Position numbers and translations under genes: made by a program. A stretch of 64,000 nucleotides of DNA from Canna indica. Its lineage: Eukaryota > Streptophyta > Magnoliopsida > Zingiberales > Cannaceae. Positions 47,232 to 58,948 of this stretch are shown piece after piece. Position 1 is the stretch's first letter. Every line of letters starts with the position of its first letter. Where the stretch lies: NCBI GenBank assembly GCA_034359265.1, contig CP136895.1, positions 47,510,001-47,574,000 on the forward strand, in the 5' to 3' direction. The notes beneath the pieces were generated by a model, which saw only the letters and a list, made by a program, of their open reading frames with translations, was not told the DNA's origin and made no database searches.

Positions 47232-47829
47232 ATTATGAATATTTAGTTTTGTGCTTATAAATATTTAGTTCTACCTAGTGAGTCAGTGTCAGAAATCGAC
47301 TATCACTTTATTCTACAGTGAAGCCACAAGTTGTTGTAGTATAGAGGTGAGTATTCCCGCTTGTCACGTGGGTAACCTAGGTTTGATCCTCGGCATCGGC
47401 GTATTTTTTTAATTCCCTCTTTTGGAAAATTTGCTAACTTAACTATTGTCATGAATGCAATTAGGATTAACCAACCAAGTCTACTTCTCTTCTTACTAGC
47501 TTTTGTTCAAATGAACTTCTTTAAACAGGCATTGTCCTACCAAATTTATCTTATAAAGTGAATGAAGCCATATTCATTCAATTAAATACAATTGCATCGA
47601 ATTTAAGAGCATAAGTTATATCCAATTAAATATAAATATTATTGAAGAACATTATCTCAAATATTAAGTTATGCTTAATTGAGACATTCAAATCAAATTG
47701 ATTTGTCAACTTTTTTCAAAATTTTCTAGCTAGATATCATCAATTCAAAATTTCTAGAAAATCATACCAAATTAAATTAAAAACTTAAAATTGGAAAATA
47801 TATTTCATGAAAATCTTTAGAAATCAAAT
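47232..47829 (+). repeat. Dispersed ~600-bp repeat, copy 1, with tRNA-Asp-like core
   Basis: It matches 57865-58469 in order and orientation from TATGAATATTTAG to AAATCTTTAGAAATCAAAT, with the tRNA-like sequence about 100 bases in. Outside these points the two flanks do not match. It may be a segmental duplication or a moderately repeated element. Confidence 0.8.
47330..47401 (+). pseudogene. tRNA-Asp (GTC)-like sequence, decayed
   Basis: 72 bases with recognisable D arm (TAGTATAGAGGTGAG), anticodon arm CCCGC-TTGTCAC-GTGGG with anticodon GTC, and T arm. The acceptor stem pairs at six of seven positions if G-T pairs are allowed. The T-loop box reads GGTTTGATCC instead of GGTTCGATCC and the T stem has a mismatch, so it is probably not a working gene. 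Confidence 0.7.
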
Positions 47830-48932
47830 TAAATTTTTATATGTTGAATTAAGTCAAATCCACCAAAATTTTAAACTATAATTGAATTAAACCATTTTTT
47901 TTGCTAACAATTTACTTAATTAATATGTATATTGATATAATTTTTGTACATAATATTTATCTGTCTTTTGACTTAGAGAAACTTTGTTGACTAATTTATG
48001 CACCAACAGGTGAAATGAGCAAAGGGTAGCGTGAAGCGCCCTCCCTGGTATCCCCTACTCCCCTAGGTTCTTCCTTTATCACTACCCTCTCTACAAGTGT
48101 TTCCAGCAACACAAACGATGATTCTGTGCCATCCAACCAAAGACCTCCATTTGTTCCTCCTGATAAAGTGTATTCCTCTAAAGCCAAGAGCACAAGTAAA
48201 CTATAATAAGGGTTCCCCAAATACTTGAGGATCTACTGCGCGCTTCATTGCAGATGCCAAAATTCTTCGTCATTTCAACCGGTCTTCCCCTACGACTAAG
48301 GACTATTCCACCTTTCAAAACATTCAAACAAACACTACAGGCCAAGTATGCATCTCTAATGAACAACTACATGTTTGATGCATTTGGAAGTTTCTCAGTA
48401 AGCCGCCTCAATTTAGAAAAAGGCTTTTCCTTATGTAAATTTGCTATGCGGGAGTAGGCTACTATTTGCTCTTTCTAGTGGTCCTATGTTTTCATATGGA
48501 AATGCTATTCGATTGATTTATAAGAAGTCAATGTTTCGTCCACGGTTCAGAAAAAATTTCAACAGCACTTGTATGGATTCAAATCCTTGAGTTTTGGAAT
48601 AATGAATATGTTACTCTAAATGTTGGTTCTTTATTAAAAGTTCTCCATACCAATGATAAATTGTTTTCCTTTATTTGCTAATATGTAAAGATATATGTTG
48701 AAACTTATTTTTCTCCTCTTCATTAGAGGGTGTGGATTGGCATTTCAGGTTTTTCCAACGGATATTGTGTGAGAATTTAATGACAGTTTCTTACTCATGT
48801 GGTTTAGTTGTAGAAAAAGTAGATGAAAACGCCTATTAATGGAGATTCTCCACCAATTAATGGTTTTTCAAGGTTCAACTTTTGTGCCTTGCCGAGGTGT
48901 TGACAAGAAACAAATAGTAATTGAAGTGATGT
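47830..48932. other. Unassigned AT-rich stretch
   Basis: I recognise no domain. Short ORFs at about 48000-48460 have no family features I can name. No LTR or TSD boundaries are seen. It may be old intergenic DNA or eroded transposon. Confidence 0.4.
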
Positions 48933-49246
48933 TTGCCTCCCCCTCTTCCCCTACCCTTCCCCTCCTCTTCCACTTCCCCTTCTCTCTCTCCCCTTCTTGC
49001 TCTATCTCGTTCTGCCCACTCTTTCCTCCCCGCTCCAGCTAGTGCTGGAAGATGGACGAACTCTTGTCCGTCGACACTGACCCAGGAGTCTCTTGTTCAT
49101 TTTACAAACGTTACAAAGCCTTCTTCTCCCCGTGGGATTTGTTTTGGACATTCCTTTGCGGAGGTCATTCGCATCGGCATGCCGTCTTCACCTGGTCTTC
49201 ATGCTCCTCTGCTCGCGCAGTTTGCCCCTGCAGAGATGATGCATTC

Positions 49247-51765
49247 TGTAAGATTCGGGAAAAATTTCCTAATATAAAAATTTGTTTTGGTGTAGCACGC
49301 CAGACCCGGGGATAGTCGAGTCGAGCCTCTGGATCACCTCGAGTGAAAAGGTATGACTCGACTAATGTTGTATGCAATGAAATTGGGCAATTGACTCTTT
49401 TCTTTTATGCATTTATATTCTTAATCGAGTTAAGTCGACTCGTGTTGCGAATAGAGTCGAAAACCAAGTCGAGCCCAGGTTTAGTCAAGTCATGAGTTAG
49501 AGTCTTGGACCTTTAAGGAAGGTTTGATGAGGGATTAAAATCCCTCATCCATGTGCCGTGCGACTCATCATTGTGTCGCACAAGGCAGCGCCTAGGAGAG
49601 GAGAAGGAGCAAGGAAAAGGTGGGATTTGGTCAATCCGGGACTTCGCGCCATTGCCGGAAGATTTGAGGTCGTCGTCATCCGATCTTTCATTCTCTGCAA
49701 TCAAGGTGAGTGGTTGGATTTGAAAAATGGGGGAGGCAGGTAGCCGAACCCTTAGTGGTGATAGGATCGTGTTTTCTCGTGATTTTTCGACTAATCGGGT
49801 TTCCGTAGTTGTACGTGCATGATTCTTGTATCAATCGATGCCGGATCATTTTGTTTTCTCTTGGTTTTCTCAGATCTAGGGCTGCCGAATCATGGGAAAA
49901 GGGGAAAGGTCATGCCAAATTTTTTTCCAATCCCCTTGATGGAAGTAGAGCCCTTAGATGATCATAAATCTATTGATAGAGCATTCTACGTCGTCGATTT
50001 CCCGTGTTAAAAGATTTGTCTTCCCTAGGACTCCTAGGTATGGCCGAATGAACCCTAAGCCTCATGAGAAGGGTTCGGCCAAGGGTAGGGGAAGGGGTAA
50101 ATTAGTCCTTATGAAAATAAGATATATCGGAGACGAAGAGTTAAGGTCGGAGCTAAAATCCTCTTTCCTTTCCTACCCTAAGGGCCATGGCCGAGCAAGG
50201 TTTCCCTTGCTCAAGGCTCGACCAAGACTAGGGAGGGGGAAAAGGTTGAGCTTTAGATGGAAACTTCCATAGGAAATGTTCAAACTATAGAGGCATGATG
50301 ATATTTAGAAAGAACACTAACCATAGTAAGTAAATTGATTGATTTATGAGATTGTAGGAATGCTAGCTTAATGACCATCCTTAGCTCATTAAATATTTTA
50401 ATTTGAAATGATGTAATAGTTTACTATGCTTAGTATTTCATGCATTTTTGAATTCAATGCTACCATGCCATGCTAGATAAATTGTTTCTTATTGAGCTTA
50501 ATTCTCAAGGTAGTGTATAATTGTTATGCATGAATATTGTGGCTATATATAGTAGATACAGTAAAGTTTGATTACTTTTCTTTAATCTACACTTGCTGTC
50601 TTAAAATGTTCAGGGTCGGAATTCCAAGGTCGGTACATGGAATTCCTCACCCAAGGTAGTGTATAATGTTAGATAACATGTAGGACGTTGCGAGATGCTC
50701 AGTATATATGGAAACTTAGCTAGGAGATGATATAACTTCTAGGACTTCTAGTAAATATTTTGGAAAACTAGAACTCTTATGTGTACACATTTTGAAAGGG
50801 CGGCATTAATTTGTTGACCCTGTAGCCCGAATTAGGGCTAGATACGGGCAATGGTCCGAAAGGTATATAAGGAAACCCTAGGACACTGATTGTGTGATGT
50901 GCTTGAGATGGTCTGCCGAGAAGTGTGGAGGTCGGAAATGACCAATGCTTAGCTCGGCCAGTGTTTGGGTCTTGAGGTGTGCCAGCGAGCCCGTTAGGTG
51001 CCAGACCCCAGTTGGGTAGGACTAGCTATCCTTGCCCCAGACGGTGTCCGGAGACTAGTGGACCATTCTAGTCGAAGGTCCGGGATTGTTTGTTTACATC
51101 TTGAAATGATGTAGCCGACGGCCAGTATGATTCTACCTTGTATGGTAGGGCCGGCTATAGCCGGGATTTTTATTCCACAAGTAGGCCCAAGGGCCGGATG
51201 CCGGAGGCTTGATAGGGCGAGATGGCAGGTTTTCACATATTCGGTTCATACAGAAGGACCCATGGGGTCAGTAGTCACATTAGAAGTAGCTTACCTCCCT
51301 GTATATTCATTATGTTGCCTTATATGATATGCATGAATAACTGATGATTATGTGGAGGTTCGCTAGAACCACTCACTGAGTCCTAAGTTGACTCACAGTT
51401 TGTTCTTGTTTTTACAGAGCATGAGCAGTGATTGTGACATGTCGACATGGTGCAGTTGGTGGGCGGGAGGTGGTGCAATATCTCGTAGTGGCGTCCATGA
51501 GTCATAGACCAGTGTTTAGTTGTTGTTTTATTTTTGAAAGAGTTTGTAAAAACTTGATACTTGAGACGTTCAGTTGTTCTGATGTTGGTTTTCTTATTTG
51601 GTTTTAAAATATAAAATTGTGAAATTTGAAAACTTTTTAATAAAGTTTGTGTTGAGATTTCTATTATCGATACGTTCTGGTTTTCTTTATATCAGTGTAG
51701 ACAGTAGGCTACAGGGCAGGATGTAGGCCCTGGCCGGTCACACTACCCTCAATTGGGGTGTGACA
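49247..51765 (+). repeat. Solo gypsy LTR GA4 with perfect TSD CATTC
   Basis: TGTAAGATTCGGG to GGGGTGTGACA, 2519 bases, flanked by CATTC at 49242-49246 and 51766-51770. It is the GA family. No internal gypsy sequence adjoins it, so it is a true solo LTR made by LTR-LTR recombination. Confidence 0.93.
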
Positions 51766-52296
51766 CATTCCCCCCGCTTACATGGTAGGTGCTTTCACTG
51801 CTATGGTGTAGGTCAGTTTGCCTCCCGTTGCACGCTGCCACCTTGGTGCTTTCTCTACCAGCGTCGAGGGAATATGAGCAGGCACTATGGCTCTTTCCAA
51901 TGTCGTTCTTCCTTCTCTATGGTTAATAGCATTCCCTCCCCCTCCTCTGATTTGCTTGGTGACTTCCTGCCTCCCCGCTCTCCTTTTGCTTTTCCTCCTT
52001 CGCCATCCTCCCGTGGTTCCAATTCCTCCACCGTTGGATGTTCAACTTGGCCCTTCATCGACCACGGTGCTCCTCACTAACTCGGCATCCATTGCCTCTC
52101 GGTCTTCTTATCTCGCTCGTCGATGTGTTGTTGTCTCGGTTCATGGCTAGATGCATCGGGATTTAAACATGGCAGACATTGTTGCACGTAAGTTCTGCCA
52201 ACATCGCGACCATGTTCACCACTGGAAGCAATGGAGGCTAGCGGATGGGCATTTTCTTCTCACTGCGCCGGATTCTGGTGATAGCTACTACAAAGA

Positions 52297-53908
52297 TGGC
52301 CTAAGGTTTTCAACCTTGATCTTAATCTTGGTTTGGATGATAACAAACATGGAATTAATAATTTCATGGATAAATATTTTTAGGTTCCAAGTCGGTTAGC
52401 ACACGACGTCCCCGATCGAAAAAATCAGACAAATCGAAGAAATCGCCAAGGATGCTCGTCGACACTCGGGATTCTTTAGGAAGTTAGAGTTTAGGTGCAG
52501 GGTGTCTAGCATGTGTTGTAAATCCTCATGATGATACAAAGAAACCCAAAAACTAAACCCGAACCCCAAAACATAAAAATCGGAAAATCAGAAACGGCCC
52601 TGAAATTCACTAAGCCTAGGGAGTTCCTTGGAGAGCTATATGACCTAGACATTTTCTTGGCACCAAAAGACCTGGTAATTGTTCCTTAGGTAAAAACTAG
52701 ATAATGAGATATTTTAAAGAATTTTTTGGAAGCCTTTAGCATCCAAGGAACTAGGAAGATTCTTAAAAATATTTTTTGGAGTTCCTTTTGACGCGGAAGA
52801 TTCTTAAAAATTTCTAATTTTCAGAAATTTGTACTAGACCCCAAACGTTAGATTTTGATTCTTAAGGATTTTGATTTTTTAAATATTTTTATTGGATCCA
52901 AATGGGGACTTATCGAAGACTTAGCGAAGACGAAACCCAGAAACGAACAAACGAGCAAAAAACTCAACTAAGCAAAGGCTGATATTCTAGTTTCAGTCGA
53001 TCGATCGATCGACCGAATGGTGCCCAAAAGTGGTAGAATGCATTTGGTCGTTCGGCGGTTGCTTGGTCGGTCGACTGACGATTAGTCGACAAATGACCGA
53101 ATGGTGAAAACGACTATTTTTCTAGCCGTTGAGTTGGCTGTTTGAGGCCTACTCTTCATAGTCTATAAATACAAGACCATGAGAGCCTTCCTCCCATGAT
53201 CCATGATTCCATTGAGCTATTCTGGATTATTCTCAAAGTTTTTCTTGAGCCATCCCTTTGCTAACCCTAGTTTCCATGATACATCCTTGATCTTGCCTTC
53301 AAGCTTTGAACGATTCATCATTGAGGCATCAAGAGGAACTAGGACTCGTGTTTGGAGCTAAGTATAAGTTGTATTATTTATTTGCTCCATTACTTGTGTA
53401 TTTCATGGTATTTTCAAGTGTGTAAACCTTGGTTTCTAGGTTTGATTGAATTGGTGGTTGCCTTGGTGTTAAGGCTTAAATCTATCATGGTAAACTTAGT
53501 TTACTAGGATTAGTTGAGTCGTCCCTTAGGTTGAGGTGGGAGATTGCTCTTGGTAGGAATGAGGGATACTTCCGGGTGTGGAAGTGCCTTCGGTTTGAGA
53601 GCGGAGACTTTCCGATGTAAAGTCCTCTTTGTAAGGGAAATGATATAATCTAGTAAAGCTAGTTTGAAAATCCTAAATGGGGTGCATAGGTAATGGAGTA
53701 GTCATTGGGGCCGAACCACTATAAATAATTATGTTAGCACTGTTTAGCTTGTGTTTCTTATTGCTTATCATTTATATCTTGCTTTCGCTTACAGCTCGAT
53801 TTGTGAATTTCCTAAGTAATTAAGTAAATGATTAAAATCGGAATTAGGCAAAAAGATTTAGATAACATACTATTCACCCCCCCTTCTAGTGTGGCCATTT
53901 CACCAACA
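52297..53908 (+). repeat. Solo copia LTR S2
   Basis: It begins TGGCCTAAGGTTTTCAACC, a few bases short of the TGTTGGCTTAAGG expected, and ends GTGGCCATTTCACCAACA. It belongs to the copia A/S1 family. No TSD is found, which fits loss of the first bases. Host coding sequence continues on both sides. Confidence 0.82.
52997..53171 (+). promoter_or_regulatory. Palindrome array and TATA box of solo LTR S2
   Basis: TCGATCGATCGATCGACC-type repeats at 52997-53020 and GGTCGGTCGACTG at 53070-53090 precede TATAAATA at 53164-53171. Confidence 0.5.
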
Positions 53909-54249
53909 GTTTATTACGGGTCAATTTCGTTGGCGCCACCTCTACTTCTCCTTCAGTGGTCTGAGACACAGCGAACCGTACACTCTCGTTACCGCCCCAG
54001 TGTTGCGGGTTGAGCTAGAGATCCTAGGATTTCCCTTCCTCTTTTGGAATGTTGCGATGCTCACCGCTCTAGTAAGCTCCTTTGGGCCATTGGAGGCAGT
54101 CGACGAAGCCACATTAAATTGGGAAGACCTCTATGTATGCCATCTACAAGTCCGAGTGCATGCTCTCTCCGACATCCCTCCATTCCTGCATGCCAAAGCA
54201 GCAGATTGTCATTTCAGGGTAGAGATTATTGCATCATGGCACCAGTTGT

Positions 54250-55184
54250 AGCCCCATAGCAGATCGGGCAGCTCTTTCGCCCAGTGCCCCTTGACTTGGT
54301 AAACCTTCTTTCCGAGTCCTGCCAGGATGACCTTCTTTCTGAACATTGTAGGGTGGGTGGTTGGATCACCCGTGTTGTTGTAGGGATGAAGTGTGGTTGG
54401 CAGCTTGAAGTTGTCAGGGAGACGGTCTACCATACTATGCTCGGTGAAAGATCCTGAGTCGATGGTGGGGGGAGGAACGGCCGTGATCCTAGTTCCCCCC
54501 CCCCCCCCCCCCTTCTCTTTGATGGTATGTGCGGGAGATCTCATTTCAAAAGGCAGAGGTCGGCCTCCCGGTTCGCTCCAGGTGGTTGTCTTCATCGTGC
54601 TCTAGGCGATGATGATCACGCTAGGTCGGGTGTTGTTCCCCTGGTTGCTTCAAAATTGCAATTTGGGTTGTTAACCTTTGTTTATGCACTTGGAGATCAG
54701 TGATGATACAGCGTAGTTCTACTGGTGAAGGGTTGGCGGGTAGCGAGGTGTCACTCCTCGTCGTGTTAGTGTCTCCAAGAAACGGGGGGACACTACTGCT
54801 TGGGTGTTGCCTATGTGCGGCGGCGTTCGCCTATGTACAGCGGCGTTCGCCTGACTACAGGTACCAACCATGGTGGGGCAGGTAAAATTTACTTTGCCCC
54901 ACGGTGGGCACCAAATGTTCTTATCTGAAACCAGGGTGATGTGATCATGTACGTCTCCAAGTCTGGTGCGACTTCGGCGGGGAGACATGCAAAGACACTC
55001 TAACATTCAGGTAAGAAGGAATCTCACATGTGGGAATGAAAATTGGAATTGAAAGTTTTTTTACCTGGTGTGCGTCGTGTCTGTATATAGTGCATAATAA
55101 GGGATGTCTGGCGATAATGCCTCATTGAATCTCGTAGGAATTTGCTCAGAATGGGTCAGGGAGACATGCAAAGACACTCTAACA
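54250..55184 (-). mobile_element. Tat/Ogre-like gypsy remnant: LTR, primer site and a gag-integrase fusion
   Basis: On the minus strand, in order: LTR part (55184-54916), a primer-binding region TTTGGTGCCCACCGTGGGGC (54915-54896), a leader, then a gag frame (SMVDRLPDNFKLPTTLHPY and GDPTTHPTMF) that passes near 54330 into an integrase-like segment (KVYQVKGHWAKELPDLLWGY). Everything between gag and integrase is missing. The primer region and gag motif are typical of the Tat lineage. A 26-base direct repeat lies at 54980-55005 and 55159-55184. A 20-base C run near 54500 interrupts the leader. Confidence 0.65.
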
Positions 55185-56590
55185 ATTTTGTAAGGTTGTC
55201 ATTTTCTCATTCAGCATGCATAATTCCTTTTTTAAGTTAACCATGCCATCATTCAAGTGTTCTACTTGATCACTTAGGGACTTCTTCTCATTTTCTAAGT
55301 TTTATTGACATCATCTAAGACATGCTTTTCTTCCTTGAGAGTATGTACTTCTTTCCTTAGGGCATTGCATGAAAGTATCAATCTATCATTTTCAAGCACT
55401 AGAGATTTATTGTCTTTTTTAAGCTCTTTAAATTTTTTCCTAATAGCATTGAACTCATCATGCATTTGATCAAATTTATTTTCTAGCTCTTCTGACATAA
55501 ATGAAACATTACCAAAAATAATTTTACCTCATTGTCGTTTGCCATGTGGCAAAGGTTTGCCTTCTTACTCTTGGTCTCCTCTTCACTTGATGAGAATTCA
55601 CTCTCATCCCATGAAGCCATCATCACCTTCTTCTTCTTCTTGTACTTATCCTTCTTACTGGGGTAGGAGGTGGAAGCCATTTGAGGAGTGCGTAATCCTT
55701 CCTTAGGTGCCCAATTTTGTTGCAATTGAAGTATGTGTAGCCTTCTTTGCCTTTTGTCATACCGCCCCTCATGAAGTTCATGAACCTCATTGCCATCATT
55801 GCCATTTCTTCAAAGTCGTCCATCTCCTCCTTGGATGATGGAGGTTCTTCAACCCGGTGTGATGCTTTTAAGGCAATGGTCTTGCCTTTAGGGCATCTTC
55901 CTCCTTATTTTGGTTCATATGGGTCTCATGTGTCATGAGAGACCCAATGAGCTCGGTGAGCTTCAATGTCCCCAAGTGCTTTGCTTCCATGATTGCAATT
56001 ACTTTTGGCTCCCAAGCTTTTGGAAGGGAACGGAGGAGCTTCCTTACCTTCTCCTCTTCCTTGATGTCTCTACCAAGGTTAGCTAAGCCATTTGTACTAT
56101 TTTGAAATCTAACATACATGGCATTAATTAATTCATGTGAAAGCATTTTTAACATTTCATAATCATGCAGGAGGAGATTTATCTTGGATTCCTTAACTTG
56201 TGAGGTGCCTTCATGTGTGGTCTCTAGGACACTCCAAAGTTCATAGGCCGACTTACAAGTAGAAATCCTATTAAACTCATCAATGGATAGACCACAATAT
56301 AGTGCATTGATGGCCTTGGCATTTGCATTAAAGAGTCTAATTTCTTCCCGACTCCACTCGTCCATGTCCTTAGTGGGTTGCTTATACTCTACTTGGATCA
56401 TCCTCCATACATCCATGCCAAGTGATTGAAGGAAACTATTCATACAAATTTTCCAATAGGCATAGTTGTTTTCATCATATAGTGGTGGAGTATGAGTAGT
56501 GGAACCTTGAGCTAGTTGGATATCGCTAGACGTTCTAAATTGTAGGGTAGATGGTTAAATCTAATCCTATGACCTCGCTCTGATACCAAT
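55185..56590 (-). pseudogene. Copia E gag
   Basis: The first frame, 56443-55868 (MNSFLQSLGMDVWRMIQVEY through LANLGRDIKEEEKVRKLLRSLP), is intact over the UBN2-type region. A one-base loss near 55893 then shifts it. The zinc knuckle at about 55735 has lost its first and last Cys to Tyr (YFNCNKIGHLRKDY). A coiled-coil stretch (55498-55295) follows, and the element stops at 55185 against the Tat-like remnant. No pol or 3' LTR remains. Confidence 0.87.
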
Positions 56591-57864
56591 TGTTGATCAA
56601 ATACCCACATTAGAAGGGGGGGTTGAATTGTGTTGGGTTAAAACTACGTTAAATTCGTTTTCGTTTAGATTTGATTTTGAATGCAACCAAACAAACATCT
56701 TACTAGATTGTGATGCTCGATGAGTAATAATTAGCAATTAAATACAACAAACAAGTAATGTAAAGAGGAGCAATTATTGTGGTTCGTCCAACCCCCTACT
56801 CCACTACCTTCGCTCCACACCAAGGATTTCTAACCAAATCCTTTATAGACTTTGTGTTTCCATTTGAATACAACTGAGGACTTGCTTCTCAACCCTTTGA
56901 GAATGCCTCAAACCTATTCACCTAGGCAAAAGACAATTCTATGAAGGAAACCTTAAGGTGTTTAACCTAGCACACCTAACAAGCTTACAATGAAAAATCA
57001 AGTTCAAACAATAAGTAAAATTACAATTAAAGGAGCTAAGGATTAGACCACAACAAAGAGCTCCTTCCAAGCCTTCAACGCCTCCAACTCCACAAGACAG
57101 TGTGGTCGAATCGAAGATGGAGTCGAGGGAAGATGAGAGCTTGAGAGAAATCGTCTTTCAGAGATGCAAGCGTGAGCAAATCAACTTGTGAAGGCTTAAA
57201 TCAAACATAGAAAGCTTATGAGAGTAGTTAAGAAGAGTTAATGAAGGTTGGTGAGCGGTATTTGTAACCCCTCACTCGGTAGTTCACTCCAACGGTCATT
57301 TTTTTGCCCGTTGGACATCGTTCAGTCGCTTGCCGGTCGATCGTCGGTCGACCGATAGATCGACCGCCCAGCGATTATGAGCCTACTGCTCTTTTTTGGC
57401 CACATTCAGTCGACCACCTAGTCGACCGAATTCCTTCTGTTCTTTTCTGGCTTCGGGTGGTCGACCAACTGGTCGACCGAATGCCGAGCTGCACCTTTCT
57501 ACCTCATTTTTGTTCAGTCGATCGACCAGGCGATCGGCTGAATCTAGGCTGATGGTTGGAATTTGAGGTTTCTTTCTTGCGCGCTTCGCTTTCGTGTTTC
57601 GTTACAAGGTTATGACCTGGATATCATTATAAATTGGCTTGGGATAGATTCCCTAGAGTCATATTAAATAGATTCTAATCTTAACTCTAGGTTATCTACA
57701 AGCTCATTTTCAAAGCCATTTTTGCCATTTTTTGTTTTTCTCCAAGTGAACTTCGCGAGCGTATCGTAATTTCAACCTGAACTCAAAACTTCACAAATAC
57801 ATTAGTTTCATGTTTATTATCATCAAATGGAGATCGAGGCCTAGGGACAACCCTTGGGCCAACA
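56591..57864 (-). repeat. 5' LTR of copia E
   Basis: TGTTGATCAAATACC to TTGGGCCAACA, 1274 bases, the copia C family. The TATA position (57259-57266) reads TATTTGTA, so the box is mutated. The palindrome array (GGTCGATCGTCGGTCGACCG and similar) is at 57335-57540. Confidence 0.88.
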
Positions 57865-58469
57865 TATGGATATTTAGTTTGTGCTTATGAATATTTACTC
57901 CTACCTAGTGAGTTAGTGTTAGAAATTGATTATCACTTTATCCTACATCGAAGCTACAAGTTGTTGCAGTATAGTGGTGAGTATTCTTGCTTCTCATGCG
58001 GGTAACCCGAGTTCGATGCTTGGCAACATTGTTTTTTTTTTAATTCCCTCTTTTGGAAAACCTGCTAAGTAACTTAACTATTGTCGTGAATGCAATTAGG
58101 ATTAACGAACCAAACCAAGTCTACTTCTCTTCTTACTGGCTTCTGTTCAAATGAACTTCTTTAAACAGACGTTGTACTACATAATTTATCTTATAAATTG
58201 AATGAGGCCAAATTCATTCAATTAAATACAATTGCATAGAATTTAAGAGCTTAAATTATATCCAATTAAATATAAATGTAATTGAACAATATTATCTCAA
58301 ATATTAAGTTATGCTTAATTGAGACATTCAAATCAAATCGATTTATCAACTTTTTTCAAAATTTTCTAGCTAGATATCACCAATTCAAAATTTCTAGAAA
58401 ATCATACCAAATTAAATTAAAAACTTAAAATTGGAAAATACATTTCATGAAAATCTTTAGAAATCAAAT
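57865..58469 (+). repeat. Dispersed ~600-bp repeat, copy 2, with tRNA-like core
   Basis: It directly abuts the copia E LTR, so copia E inserted at or near its left edge. See copy 1 at 47232-47829. Confidence 0.8.
57960..58031 (+). pseudogene. tRNA-Asp-derived sequence with CTC anticodon
   Basis: The D arm is nearer to the normal gene than copy 1 (TAGTATAGTGG is read as CAGTATAGTGG) and the T loop keeps TTCGAT. The anticodon loop reads TTCTCAT (CTC, a Glu anticodon). The acceptor stem 3' strand has decayed (CAACATT). Confidence 0.65.
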
Positions 58470-58825
58470 GAGCAAATACCCAAAATCATAACTTTCTCTC
58501 ATCTTTTTCCCAAATCCATAACTTTCAATTGGATATTCCCAAAACCATAACTTAAAGTTGATTTTTCCGGTTTTATCCTTGGCTGTTGGTTTGGACGCTA
58601 GCCGACCGATTCAACAAAATTTGAACCGGTTCAATAGGGTTTAATGAAAAAAAACCGGTTCATAGGATTTCCCGCTCATCTCTACTACTTTTTACTTTTT
58701 TTCTGATCGACCTTACTTTTTACCTTTTTACCGATCACCCTTCCGTCTTCCTTTGTCGCCGTTGTCGCTGCTTGAATCGCCGAAAGGAAACCACCGTCCT
58801 TTGTTGTCTTCTCCGGCCGAATCCC
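58470..58825. other. Spacer with AACCGGTTCA motifs
   Basis: Contains AAATCCATAACTTTC-like short repeats (58480-58560) and two AACCGGTTCA motifs (58622 and 58650). No gene recognised; it could be the promoter side of the gene at 59958. Confidence 0.4.
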
Positions 58826-58948
58826 TGGAAGGAAACCGCGACCCTGTGTTCTCGCATCCCGCACAAAGCCCTTGAAGGAAACCGCGACCCTGTGTTCTCG
58901 CATCCCGCACAAAGCCCTTGAAGCAAACCGCCACCCTGTGTTCTCGTG
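58826..58948. repeat. 46-bp tandem repeat, about 2.7 copies
   Basis: The unit contains AAACCGCGACCCTGTGTTCT and CCCGCACAAAGCCC. The first two copies are nearly identical. The period is not a multiple of three, so the three overlapping minus-strand ORFs are by-products. Confidence 0.85.

Larger units (their letters stand above)
48933..54249 (+). pseudogene. Zinc-knuckle / DUF4283-like (LINE ORF1-type) coding relic, interrupted twice
   Basis: Three pieces line up. 48933-49246 is Pro/Ser-rich and ends with the motif GHSFAEVIR. 51766-52296 has a CCHC-like knuckle in which His is Gln (CFHCYGVGQFASRC) and a second Cys cluster. 53909-54249 has RWRHLYFSFSGLRH..., LFWNVAMLTALVSSFG and VDEATLNWEDLYVCHLQVRV, typical of plant LINE-associated DUF4283-type proteins. 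Solo LTRs of gypsy (49247-51765) and copia (52297-53908) separate them. Stops and shifts are present and no reverse transcriptase is seen, so it is a remnant. The family label is moderate confidence. Confidence 0.6.

Noticed and set aside
48178..48457. Opposed short ORFs that might be a small gene
   Set aside because: No recognisable domain, no splice signals and no conservation I can judge; left unassigned.
54497..54517. Run of about 20 C
   Set aside because: A homopolymer run prone to sequencing error; not treated as a feature beyond noting it breaks the Tat-like leader.
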